This document shows positions 33,871-44,059 of a stretch of 64,000 bases of DNA, one piece after another (within the stretch, counting starts at the first letter, position 1; the number at the start of each line of letters is the position of its first letter). The notes under the pieces were generated by a model. It was given only the letters and a program-made list of their open reading frames with translations. It did no database searches and was not told the DNA's origin. The position numbers and the translations under genes are program-made. The stretch comes from CBDCWO01 sp965223405 (lineage in GTDB: Bacteria; Bacteroidota; Bacteroidia; Chitinophagales; Saprospiraceae). The stretch lies in NCBI GenBank assembly GCA_965223405.1, contig CBDCWO010000006.1, forward strand, positions 6,696,001 through 6,760,000. Direction: 5' to 3'.

Positions 33871-36800
33871 GTTTCTGATTCACCGGCCGATCTCCGTGAT
33901 CATTGTATATGTCGCCATCCTGCTGGTGTCGATACTGGTGATCCGTAAAATACCCATTTCGCTGCTCCCTGGCGTAGATATTCCCACCATCCAGGTGGTA
34001 GCCGAAAAGTCCGGAACCGCAGCCCGGGAATTCGATCAAAGCATCATCCGCCCAATGCGGCAAAAAATGCTGCAAATCGACGGTATCGAAGATCTTCAAT
34101 CCCGTGCTAATCATGAATCCGGCAATATCCAGCTTACTTTCAATTACAAAAAAGATATCGACAAAGCCTTTATCGAAGTCAATGAGGCAGTCGATCGCAG
34201 CATGAACTCCTTACCTCAGGAAATGTCTCGACCGCGGGTGATCAAGATGAACGCAACCGACATTCCGGCATTTTACCTGACCCTGACGAATCGTCAGAAT
34301 ACCAACCAGGTGTCTCTGTCCGAAATTGCGCAACAGGTCATTCGCCGCCGGTTGGAACAATTACCGGCAGTGGCCTATGTCGACCTATCCGGAATACGCC
34401 ATAGTCATCTTGTCATCCAGCTCAAGCCGGAAGCTGCCTCCCGGTATAACCTGACCCACGCTACCCTCGATCAGGCCTTGCGTACCCACCATGTCAATTT
34501 AGGATCGATCTTGGTCAAACAACGGGAATATCTCTACCAGGCCCGCTTTGGTTCCCCGCTGATTGGTTTGGAAGACATTCAAAATATTCCCTTGCGGATT
34601 GGCAATCGTACCATTAAACTGGGAGAGACGGCTGACATCTCCTTTCAGGAAGAAATACTCACCGGTAGTTTTATTACCGAAGGCCAACCGGGGGTGAGTT
34701 TGGCCATTATCAAGTCCTCAGCGGCCAAGGTCGACGAACTGGAATCCCAACTGCAAGAACTGATTACCCAGGTCAACGAGCAGTATCCCTTATATCCAGC
34801 TCTCGGTAAGCCGTAATCAAACGGAGCTGTTGCAATTTGCCCTCGGAAACCTGCAGTACAGCTTAATTTTAGGTTGTATTCTGGCCATACTGATCGTATT
34901 TTTATTTTATCGCAATCGGCGGGTACCCTGGTTGATCGCGATGTTGATTCCGGTGAGTGTGGCTTTGACCTTAACCGGATTCGGATTGACCGGGTTATCC
35001 ATCAATATTATTTCTCTTTCCGGCATATTATGCTAGGGCTGGGATTGATGATAGACAATGGGATCATTGTGCTGGATAATATCTATCAGGAGCATCAACA
35101 ACATGGAGATGCGGCTAATGCCTGCATTCGGGGTACCAATGAAATGATTAGACCTTTACTGGCTTCGATGCTGACCACCTGTTCGGTGTTTCTGCCGCTG
35201 GTCTTTCTGAGTGGTATTTCAGGGGCCTTGTTTATGGATCAGGCCGTTTCGGTAAGCCTTGGTCTGGTCATTTCTTACCTGGTATCCATTACCTTGTTGC
35301 CTACCCTTTACTTCCTGATCGTTCAAAAGAAGGTACCTCAATATGCGCTGTCAGGAATCCAAAAATGGTATCATCACAGTATGGACCGCATCCTGCGAAA
35401 GCCGGCCGTGATATTAATTCCCGGAATGTTATTTGTGCTGGCAGGGATATTTATCGTCCGAAACATTTCCCTGGCCCGCTTTCCCGAATTGCCCAAGGAA
35501 GCCCTGGAATGTCTCATCTCCTGGAATGAAAATATAGATCCCAAAATTGCAGAATTCCGGCTAGCGCAAATGATGGACGAAATCAATGATACACTTTCCT
35601 ATGATGTGCATATCGGCCAGGATCAGTATGTATTCAATCATATTCCTGAGACGGGTATTTTCGGTGCTCATTTGTACATTCATTTACCCCGGGCCTCGGG
35701 GATCAGCCATCAGCATATTAGTCAATCGCTACAAAAATATTTCCAAGAGATCCATCCCCAGGCGGTAATTGACATCATTCCTGCTCGCACTATTTTCGAT
35801 ATTATCTTTCCCTCCGAGCCGGAAAAGATGACGGCAGAATTCTACTTCCCTCCCCTACCTGAAGATCTATTAAAGGATCGTCTCGCCAGATGGAAAGCCA
35901 ATCTGGAAAGTCAGTTTCCGGATCTACAAGCAGATTCCGGTTACTATGAACAGACGCTTTTCATTTCACCCCGGCAGGATCGATTATTCTTTTATGACAT
36001 CCAACCTGCTCAAGTGATCAACGAGCTATCGGCACAGGTTAACTTTACCCATCTTCTGGATCTGGAAAGTTTTCAGCAAAAGATACCGGTGGTGATGAAG
36101 GGTAAATCCACCACCTTATTCCCTCAAATTCTGGATGAAGTACGAGTCACCAATCGCAAAGGAACCGCGATTCGTCTAAGCGAACTATTGGAGTGGGAAT
36201 ACCGGTCTGCACCGAAGAAAATCTTCGGATCCAGGTTGGGAACGTATCATCCGATCAGCATGCAAGTGCAGGATCAACAAGACGTGATCCGATATCTGAA
36301 TCGCGCCTCCAAACAGCATCCGGATACCAAAATCCTCATCAAAAGCAGTGTTTTGGAAAATCAGAAATTGATCCGGGAATTAAGCTGGGTACTATTCGCG
36401 GCGTTATTGCTCCTGTATTTTATCATGGTCGCTCAGTTTGAATCGTTCTGGCAACCGCTCATTATCTTGTTGGAAATCCCGGTAAGTCTCGCCGGAGCTT
36501 TGCTTCTGCTTTGGATATTTGGCATTTCTTTGAATCTCATGGCGATGATCGGAATGGTGGTCACCGTGGGTATTATTATCAATGATTCGATTATTAAAAT
36601 CGATACCATCAATCGTCTTCGGAGAAGTGGGATTCCTAGCCGTCAGGCCATTCTGGATGGAGGATTAAAGCGTTTTAATCCCATTCTGATGACCTCATTT
36701 ACTACGGTTTTGGCAGTGATTCCGATCTTTTTTTATGATGATTTGGGTTCGGTTTTGCAACAGTCCTTGGCGGTCAGTCTGATTGGTGGAATGATCGTAG

Positions 36801-36874
36801 GAACGCTTGTGAGTATTTATTTAATCCCGGCCTTGTATTATTTGGTGGTAGGAAGGAAAGAGAAAGGGAACTAA
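33863..36874 (+). pseudogene. RND efflux permease 2, two frameshifts
   Basis: Together the pieces encode a roughly 1,000-residue RND permease. Frame 1 (33863-34816) covers the first helix and porter domain. Near 34787-34790 an extra base (CCC where CC would keep frame) shifts reading. A middle frame covers helices 2-3 (LQYSLILGCILAILIVFLFY). Near 35022-35030 a second shift (extra AT) leads to the last frame, open to 36874, with GLGLMIDNGIIVLDNIY and the C-terminal helices. Outside these two points the sequence is well conserved. This suggests recent inactivation or sequencing errors in a GC-rich stretch. If real, the pump would rely on permease 1 alone. Confidence 0.85.
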
Positions 36875-36956
36875 AAACTAGAACCACTAAGACCACTAAG
36901 AATCACTAAGAGGTGAATTGATAGCTGACAAATTCCACCCCCTGCTCCCTCGAGGG

Positions 36957-37870
36957 AATGGCAATCTCAATTTCAATGGCAATCTCAATTATTCGTTCAT
37001 TGCTCATTGTTTCCCAAACAAAAACAAAAAACGAAGGTCATCCCGAAATTTGCTTGCAAATGTTCGGGATCTCATTTTAGATATAAGGATCCATTTGTAG
37101 GTTTTCATTGACATTGTCATTGTCATTGCTTTTGCTATTTACTCCACTCGACCTTAATGGCAATCTCAATTTCAATGGCAATCTCAATTATTCGTTCATT
37201 GCTTATTGTTTCCCAAACAAAAACTAAAAACGAAGGTCATCCTGAAATTTGCTTGCAAATGTTCAGGATCTCATTTTACATATAAGGATCCATCTGTTGG
37301 TTTTCTTTACTATTGTCATTTTCATTACTATTGCTATTTACTCCACTCGACCTCAATGGCAATCTCAATTTCAATGGCAATCTCAATTATTCGTTCATTG
37401 CTCATTGTTTCCCAAACAAAAACAAAAAACGAAGGTCATCCCGAAATTTGCTTGCAAATGTTCGGGATCTCATTTTAGAGATAAGTATCCATTTGTAGGT
37501 TTTCATTGACAATGCTATTGCTATTGCTATTTTTATTGTTATTGTTATTCCACCCCCTGCCCCCTCAAGGGCCCTCAAGGGGGACAAATGCGGTTTCAAG
37601 TTTAAAACTTCACTATGATCATCGGCTTTTTCGAAATCAGAATCCGTATATAGAATTTATTTGTAGGTTTTCATTGCTTTTGCTATTTACTCCACTCAAT
37701 CTCAATGGCAATGGCAATCTCAATTTCAATGGCAATCTCAATTATTCGTTCATTGCTTATTGTTTCCTAAACAAAAACCAAAAACGAAGGTCATCCTGAA
37801 ATTTGCTTGCAAATGTTCAGGATCTCATTTTACATAGAAGGATCCATTTGTAGTTTTTCATTGACATTGT
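36957..37870. repeat. About 200-bp tandem repeat array, four units
   Basis: Units start near 36957, 37156, 37355 and 37710. Each contains AATGGCAATCTCAATTTC, then TCATTGTTTCC.AAACAAAAAC, a hairpin ATCCCGAA-ATTTGC-TTGCAAAT-GTTCGGGAT, and a variable CATTG(T/C)/ATTG-rich tail. The last spacing is longer because CCCCCTGCCCCCTCAAGGG blocks are inserted near 37551, recurring at 37906. Short frames here are repeat artefacts. The hairpin shares GCAAATGTTCGGGATC with repeats at 8.8, 15.6 and 29.3 kb. No gene is seen in 36875-38143. Confidence 0.85.
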
Positions 37871-38143
37871 CATTGCTATTGCTATTGATATTGTTATTGT
37901 TATTCCACCCCCTGCCCCCTCAAGGGGGACAAATGCGGTTTCAAGTTTGAATCTTTTATTTGTCGACACCATTTCCGGGTATTTTCTTCGTTTCAGATCC
38001 GGATAAAAAAAGTCCTGAAAGTAAGTTGAATGTCGGGGATATAACACCTTGTACTCAATAGAATAATCTATTTTATCTTTACCAAATGAATCAACTTAGG
38101 ACAGTACATGTCATGGTAGGATTATTGATCGCAACAGTATAAA

Positions 38144-38992
38144 ATGGAAGAACTCAACAGAATATTACAATTTGAACTTCTAAGCATTGGAGAATACAAA
38201 ATCAAGGTGTCAACCTTGGTCGTAATTTTGCTTATTATTCTAATCACGAAATTCATTTTATGGATTCTAAAGAAAACCTTCAATCGCAGTCAGAAATTTA
38301 AAAAACTTGATCCGGGAAGTGCATTTGCTCTTTATCAAATTATTAAATACATACTCTGGGTTATTTCGATTAGTTTGCTATTAGAGACTATCGGAGTCAA
38401 GGTAACCGTACTCATCGCCGGGTCGACGGCGCTCTTGGTTGGTGTTGGGTTAGGTTTGCAGCAAACCTTTAATGATGTGGTATCCGGAATCATTTTACTT
38501 TCTGAGAAGTCCATTAAGATCAATGATGTTCTGGAGATAGATGGAGATGTGGTTCAAATCAAAAGTATTGGATTGAGAACTTCAAAGGGTTTGAATACAG
38601 ACGACATTTCAATCATTATTCCTAATTCATTAATTACAACCAATAAGGTGATCAACTGGAGTCATCAGTCCGAGGTAAATAGGTTTAGAATTATGGTTGG
38701 AGTAGCCTATGGAAGTGAGGTGAATTCTGTAATCAAAATTTTAGAGGAAAGTGCAAGTGAACATCCTGACGTTTACTCTGAAGCCCTGATCGAAGCCCGA
38801 TTGGTAAATTTTGGAAACTCGTCTTTGGATTTTGAGGTCTTATTCTTCAGTAAAAACATTTTCAGAATAAGCAGAGTTAAAAGCGATATCCGTAGAAATA
38901 TTTATCAAAAATTTGCCGATAATAACATCACCATACCTTTTCCACAAATGGACATTCATTTTAAATCTTCAAATATCAAAAACATACCCTAA
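38144..38992 (+). CDS. Small-conductance mechanosensitive channel (MscS family)
   Basis: A 282-residue inner-membrane channel that opens under osmotic downshock. Three membrane helices are seen (about 20-42, 63-85, 93-120). The pore helix carries AGSTALLVGVGLGLQQTFND, the Gly/Ala-rich packing pattern of the family. The beta domain follows (SIKINDVLEIDGDVVQIKSIGLRTS, then IIIPNSLITTNKVINWS) and an alpha/beta vestibule ends at about residue 275. The length is normal for the minimal family type. It stands alone between repeats and a DUF1801 gene. Confidence 0.92.
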   Translation: MEELNRILQFELLSIGEYKIKVSTLVVILLIILITKFILWILKKTFNRSQKFKKLDPGSAFALYQIIKYILWVISISLLLETIGVKVTVLIAGSTALLVGVGLGLQQTFNDVVSGIILLSEKSIKINDVLEIDGDVVQIKSIGLRTSKGLNTDDISIIIPNSLITTNKVINWSHQSEVNRFRIMVGVAYGSEVNSVIKILEESASEHPDVYSEALIEARLVNFGNSSLDFEVLFFSKNIFRISRVKSDIRRNIYQKFADNNITIPFPQMDIHFKSSNIKNIP

Positions 38993-39159
38993 CATTTCTG
39001 GGTACAACCAACATCTGATACCTTATTCAAAATTCATCGAGGCCAAATGTAGATAAGCTGAAAGTTACATTGTATTCCTTATTACAACTTGTATGTCCTT
39101 TTCATTTTAATGATATCTCATTAAATTTGTTATTATTGTTCCGTATCAACAACTGAGAT

Positions 39160-39537
39160 ATGCAATACGATGTAGTCACACCTGAGGAATATCTGGCAAC
39201 CTTAGCAGAAGATTGGAGGAAAGAGACTCTTTTAAAGTTAAGGCATATCATCTTAACCAATGGACCCGGCTTAGATGAATTTATCCAATATAAAATGTTG
39301 GGCTATGGTAAAAACAAGATCACCTTATTCCAGCTGAATGCGCAAAGGAACTATGTAAGTCTTTATGTAGGTGATATCCGTAAGATTGACACCAAAAATG
39401 AATTGGTATCTGGTCTGAGCCATGGAAAAGGATGCATTCGCTTCAAAAAATCGAATTCCGTAGAAAATTCCCGAATTGAAGAATTCATCCAAAAAGCAAT
39501 TACCCTTTTTGAAAAAGGAATTGATACCGATTGCTAA
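39160..39537 (+). CDS. DUF1801-domain protein
   Basis: A 125-residue cytoplasmic protein of the DUF1801/YdhG type. It begins with a helical TPEEYLATLAEDWRKETLLKLRHII region, then a beta segment with EFIQYKMLGYGKNKITLFQLNAQ and YVSLYVGD, and a C-terminal helix (SRIEEFIQKAITLFEKG). Family members are small and of unclear function; some are annotated as iron-chaperone-like. It is monocistronic and convergent with the secreted FG-GAP protein gene. Confidence 0.75.
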   Translation: MQYDVVTPEEYLATLAEDWRKETLLKLRHIILTNGPGLDEFIQYKMLGYGKNKITLFQLNAQRNYVSLYVGDIRKIDTKNELVSGLSHGKGCIRFKKSNSVENSRIEEFIQKAITLFEKGIDTDC

Positions 39538-39594
39538 AATAACTGCACAACTTAGTATTTTTTCAACATTCTCCATCAAACGGTTATCCCATGA

Positions 39595-42417
39595 TTATTG
39601 CTTTATCAATTTACCAACAGCATATTCGTGGTTCGCAAAAATGCGATATACATAGGGTCCAGGTGGTAACTGATCAATATTTACCTCTTTCCCATAATCA
39701 AGATTTTGAGACAATACCAACTTACCGTGAATGGTATAGATTCTGATTTGATCTAATTCTTTTTCAGCTTCGGAGTGGATGGTGATTACCTGAGCAGCCG
39801 GATTGGGGTATATGGAATATCCATTTGACGATAACTCGTCAATTGATGTAGATTTAACTTCCACGTGTAAAGGTACGCGCGCGCTTTCGCAATATCTATC
39901 CTGAATTTTTATCTGCCAGTTGTAAAAGTAATAGTACTCTTGTTCGGTAAAATTGGTTCGAGTAATTTGCAGAGACGAGGGATCCCCGTAAGGATAGGCC
40001 AGGGATTCCAATGAAGTGCGCCATAGCCGGGGGCTGGAGGATCCATAATTTTCACGATTTAGGGCTGAGTTGGTAGAGAGGTAATAATCATCGCCGGGCT
40101 CAAGAAAGAAGTTCAAATTTAAAACAGTTTTTCCTGTATCAAGATCAAATTCTTTACTTATTAGCCTTTCTCCATCCTTGACTACTTCAATTATACGGGT
40201 TCCCGGACTATCTGTATAGACGATCACCGACTCCAGAAAGAGACTTCGATAGACATTGAAAAACATACGACCATTGAAGTTGTTGTTGTTATAGAGTTCT
40301 ATTCCTTTGGGTTCTGTTTCGCCTATTGTGAGCGTATCGCCCTCAAACGTATTTACATTCGATACATACCAGGTCCGTGAATGGCTTACACTATCAATTT
40401 CTAAGATCGGTCCACTAAATAAAGTTGAATCAGATTCCTCCATCTGATACCAATGGAGGCTGTCGCCAATCGCTGTCAGTGATACCGGACCTGGATTAGT
40501 AATCTCGACATCCTCAGCAATCGGTGTTTCAGGATTTAGAAAACGAATTGAAACCGTATCTGAATTAAAGTCCGCACACAATCCTTTGATGGTTGCATAA
40601 TAACTACCGCTTTGGTCCACTGTAATAGATTGCTCCTCGGCGCCAATATTCCAGAGGTACTGCGTTGCGGAGGGTAAATTCAGTACAATCTCCTCACCTG
40701 CGCATAAAACCGAATCACCCAACAATAATATTGTCGGAGTTTCATCCGGATCGACAGTGGCCCGTATCGAAGGCGTTAAGTCAAAACAGCCATTTCCTTT
40801 GTTAATTTTTGCAAAATAAATTCCACTTTCTTTTATCGTATATTCATTGGAGGTATCTCCGGTATTCCATACAGCAGGGTCTGAACTATTGATGACCATT
40901 TGTAGACTATCTCCATTACAAAAAGTGAAACTGCCAATATTTTCTGAAAACTCAGACTGTGATATACAGCCCTTTTCGATAATCAAAAGTTTTTGATTCG
41001 CAGCCAGTTTATTAAATGCTTCTTTGATTCCGGAAGGCCAAAGCACGACCAGACTATCGATCTGTGAATCGTTGCCCAATCCGAAATGAGCAATGGACGA
41101 AGCGGTTATACCATAGGATTCTCCGGAACGTATTTCCCGGACTTGTTTTCCCCATGCGCCATAACAGAATATCGTTGCTCCCACAGCATTGTAGTTTGAT
41201 GTCGTACCGACCAATTGAATATCGAGATAGTAATTATTATTACCCCGATTAAGCCACATCAAATCATCTTGCGATCCAGGGTCCACAAAATCACGCGAAT
41301 AAATACCATAAATATCAATAAATCCATCCCGGTTAAAGTCACCCACACTCAAAGAAGTCATGACTTCAGGTGCCTCGAGGTCACTAAAAGGCTGAAATTG
41401 ATAGTTGCCGCGATTAAGGTATACATAGGGTGCCACTCCGCCGATCAATATATCCAACCTTCCATCATTATCTATATCCTCAAAGAAACATTGGAACAAC
41501 GGCCCTTCGATCTGAACGCCCATGGAGTCGGTATAATTATAAAAGGTATCTCCCTGATTAATCATTAATTTGCTGGTGACATCGTGATTCAGGATCAAAC
41601 AATCCATGTCTCCATCATTATCCACATCGCCAAAATCAGAAATCCAGGATTGATCTCCGATGGCCAAACCCCATTCTGCCCCTTTTTCGGTGTACTGATT
41701 GTTCCCGTCATTAATAAAAAGCTGATTGATGCGACGTGGATCTGCCGGGTCTTCAACTCCTGCTTTGCATTTTGAAATGTATAAGTCCAGATCACCATCC
41801 ATATCAATATCAGTCCATAAACTGCCATAATTTCCAGAATTATCAGAAGGAACCGCTGTTTTTAAGTCGATCCATTCTTCCGTAAAATGGAGATTTCCAG
41901 CACCGTCATTAGCATAAATGTGCGATATCCCCTCATCGTTACAAACAAAAAGATCCAACCAACCATCATTATTAATGTCTACCAGATTGGTGGCTTGCAC
42001 ATAGAAATTATCATTTTCCAACCTCACTTCTTTTTCAAAAATCCCATTTTCCCCAAAATTCCATACATAGATACCGGTTCTATTCCCACCAATAACAATA
42101 TCGTTATTGCCATCATTGTCGATATCTCCGATAGTCATACTCCAAGGGCTATATTGGGTTGAGACCCCAGGGTAAACTTGCAGGAAGGTATGGTCGCTAC
42201 CATTACCAAATTCAATCGACAAGTTTTGTCCCCGATTCAACCGCACTATGTCATCCACAAAATCACCATTCATATCAGCGACTCCTACGACTAGACCACT
42301 TCTGAATTTCTGATCAGAAAGTAAATTTTGATTTTGAAATAAATTTTGGCTTTGGAGGGTTTCTGTACAAAACAAAAAGATGGCAAAAACCATCATCTTG
42401 GAGATCTTTAATGACAT
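39595..42417 (-). CDS. Secreted FG-GAP/ASPIC protein with T9SS sorting domain
   Basis: 940 residues: signal peptide (about 1-23), then FG-GAP/VCBS repeats with calcium-loop motifs such as DINNDGWLDLFV, DVDNDGDMDCLI, DIDNDGRLDILI and DFNRDGFIDIYG in residues 40-350. An ASPIC/UnbV-type segment follows (VGATIFCYGAWGKQVREIRSG ending in VVLWPSG). Ig-like or gap domains occupy the middle. A C-terminal type IX secretion sorting domain closes it (YSIYPNPAAQVITIHS, then PPGPYVYRIF and GKLIKQ at the end). It is exported by T9SS and probably anchored on or released from the cell surface; likely roles are adhesion or glycan binding. Confidence 0.9.
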   Translation of the reverse strand: MSLKISKMMVFAIFLFCTETLQSQNLFQNQNLLSDQKFRSGLVVGVADMNGDFVDDIVRLNRGQNLSIEFGNGSDHTFLQVYPGVSTQYSPWSMTIGDIDNDGNNDIVIGGNRTGIYVWNFGENGIFEKEVRLENDNFYVQATNLVDINNDGWLDLFVCNDEGISHIYANDGAGNLHFTEEWIDLKTAVPSDNSGNYGSLWTDIDMDGDLDLYISKCKAGVEDPADPRRINQLFINDGNNQYTEKGAEWGLAIGDQSWISDFGDVDNDGDMDCLILNHDVTSKLMINQGDTFYNYTDSMGVQIEGPLFQCFFEDIDNDGRLDILIGGVAPYVYLNRGNYQFQPFSDLEAPEVMTSLSVGDFNRDGFIDIYGIYSRDFVDPGSQDDLMWLNRGNNNYYLDIQLVGTTSNYNAVGATIFCYGAWGKQVREIRSGESYGITASSIAHFGLGNDSQIDSLVVLWPSGIKEAFNKLAANQKLLIIEKGCISQSEFSENIGSFTFCNGDSLQMVINSSDPAVWNTGDTSNEYTIKESGIYFAKINKGNGCFDLTPSIRATVDPDETPTILLLGDSVLCAGEEIVLNLPSATQYLWNIGAEEQSITVDQSGSYYATIKGLCADFNSDTVSIRFLNPETPIAEDVEITNPGPVSLTAIGDSLHWYQMEESDSTLFSGPILEIDSVSHSRTWYVSNVNTFEGDTLTIGETEPKGIELYNNNNFNGRMFFNVYRSLFLESVIVYTDSPGTRIIEVVKDGERLISKEFDLDTGKTVLNLNFFLEPGDDYYLSTNSALNRENYGSSSPRLWRTSLESLAYPYGDPSSLQITRTNFTEQEYYYFYNWQIKIQDRYCESARVPLHVEVKSTSIDELSSNGYSIYPNPAAQVITIHSEAEKELDQIRIYTIHGKLVLSQNLDYGKEVNIDQLPPGPYVYRIFANHEYAVGKLIKQ

Positions 42418-42608
42418 CTGTATTAAATTTTTAACTAAATATTTAGAGCAAATCGTATTCCACTCTCATTTATGCGTTGGGAAGTAATGCAATATTAATA
42501 CATTTTATAATATGATTATAATAAATTGAGCAATACATTAAGATGGGATAAGCCAAAGAAAGATGCTATAGGGAACACCATATTTCCGGGTAGTAGGAGT
42601 TTCAAGTG

Positions 42609-43160
42609 TCACTTCCTGTTTTTTCGGGCGCGCTGTTTTCTCCTCTTGTTTTTGTCCTGTTTTTTAAAAAAACGTTTCGCGTCCTTATTCCTGATAAATA
42701 CATATCTGATTGCAATACCTGAAATACTGCTAAATGAGCGATCATCTGTTCTAAAATAAAGGGTTGGCTTCCAATCCCATGCCAAATTAAACCGTCCAAT
42801 CGCCAACTCGAGACCGCCTACAAAATAAGCACCAGAATAGTGTTTGGAATCTACTTCATCCAAGCTGAATTTCTGATAAACCATACCAACTCCCGTATAA
42901 ATGTTGAGATTCCGGACCAAAAAATTGTAATGTTGTTGAATTCCGGCACCCAATGTTACGGTATTAGTCTTAAATCCAGACAAAGCAAACACTTCAATGG
43001 TCGTCTTCTTTGCAATACGCTGCTGTAAAGTCAATCCATTTTCGGTACCTAATCGTACCCCTCCAGCCGTAAAATAGGCCTGTGCAGGTAAAAGAAACGG
43101 ACTCCAACCTAATAAAAATATGCCGTAGAGGACTACCGACTGATTCAAGGAACGCATCAT
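42609..43160 (-). CDS. Outer-membrane beta-barrel-like protein, hypothetical
   Basis: 183 residues from the ATG at 43160; a TTG three codons upstream is possible. There is a signal peptide ending near LLPAQA. Alternating hydrophobic strands (IEVFALSGFKTNTVTLGAGI, GAYFVGGLELAIGRFNLAWDW) suggest a small outer-membrane barrel. The C-terminal tail of about 25 residues is strongly basic (KRFFKKQDKNKRRKQRARK), which is unusual for a barrel protein and may lie in the periplasm or bind peptidoglycan or nucleic acid. No specific family is recognised. Confidence 0.6.
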   Translation of the reverse strand: MMRSLNQSVVLYGIFLLGWSPFLLPAQAYFTAGGVRLGTENGLTLQQRIAKKTTIEVFALSGFKTNTVTLGAGIQQHYNFLVRNLNIYTGVGMVYQKFSLDEVDSKHYSGAYFVGGLELAIGRFNLAWDWKPTLYFRTDDRSFSSISGIAIRYVFIRNKDAKRFFKKQDKNKRRKQRARKNRK

Positions 43161-43243
43161 GGTGATCAAAATTTGTATTCATACGCTCTCAGGAATTGTT
43201 TTATTTTTATATCAATTCATAATAGTAAAACCTTAACAGAGTC

Positions 43244-44059
43244 ATGTGGTGGAAAATTGGAAAATATATTAACCATTACTTAAAGGCCATTACTATTTAT
43301 GATCTTCATTCTCCGTTTCTCTACGAATTGTGTAGCGCAATGTTAACAAAACACCTCATTGAGATTCCTCCCAAACTCGCTCTGGAACGAAAAAAAATAG
43401 GTCAAAACCGGAATCTGATCAGTCTGATAGATTTTGGAGCCGGAAGTCGATCTACTCAGCAAAAATCTTTACCCATAAATAAGATTTTACGCATCGCTTC
43501 AAGTAGTCAAAGGAAATGTGAGCAATTGTACCGGATGGTAACCCATCTAAAACCCCAAAAAATTTTAGAACTCGGAACCAATTTGGGTATGGCAACGGCC
43601 TATATGGCATACGCTCATCCTAAAACTACACTCATCTCCTTGGAAGGCGATCCCTCCTTGGTAAAAATGGCCAGACAATTTCATAAGAATTTAGGCCTTC
43701 ACAACATTCAGATCGTAGAAGGTAGATTTCAAGACACATTGTCTGAGGTCTTACAAAGATACCAACCCTTTGATTTGGTATTTATGGACGGCCATCATTT
43801 ATATGAATCAACCATGTCGTATTTTAAAAATATTACCCCCTATCTTGCTGATGAGTGGGTGATTTGCCTTGATGATATCTATTGGTCAAAAGGAATGGAG
43901 CAGGCATGGAGAGAAATCGTGCACGATCCCCTAACCCATGCCAGTTTGGATTGGTTTGATTTCGGGATGATCTTTCACAATCACCGATTTTTGGAAAAGA
44001 TGCTTCTTAATATAGTTCCTTACCATTTAAAGCCATGGAGATGCGGACTATTCATTTGA
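43244..44059 (+). CDS. Class I SAM-dependent methyltransferase
   Basis: A 271-residue protein with a Rossmann SAM-binding core: motif I KILELGTNLGMATAYMA near residue 105, acidic strand-2 end LISLEGDPSL, and motif IV FDLVFMDGHHLYEST near residue 180, followed by VICLDDIYW. The pattern DG-HHLY with the later LDDIYW resembles O-methyltransferase-like enzymes. The N-terminal 90 residues lack clear motifs. Its 3' end overlaps that of the convergent AAA ATPase gene by 12 bp. Substrate unknown. Confidence 0.85.
   Translation: MWWKIGKYINHYLKAITIYDLHSPFLYELCSAMLTKHLIEIPPKLALERKKIGQNRNLISLIDFGAGSRSTQQKSLPINKILRIASSSQRKCEQLYRMVTHLKPQKILELGTNLGMATAYMAYAHPKTTLISLEGDPSLVKMARQFHKNLGLHNIQIVEGRFQDTLSEVLQRYQPFDLVFMDGHHLYESTMSYFKNITPYLADEWVICLDDIYWSKGMEQAWREIVHDPLTHASLDWFDFGMIFHNHRFLEKMLLNIVPYHLKPWRCGLFI

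Noticed and set aside
36957..37870. CRISPR or repeat-protein gene in the 200-bp array
   Set aside because: Units are long, spacers are repeat-derived, and the short frames shift between units and strands.
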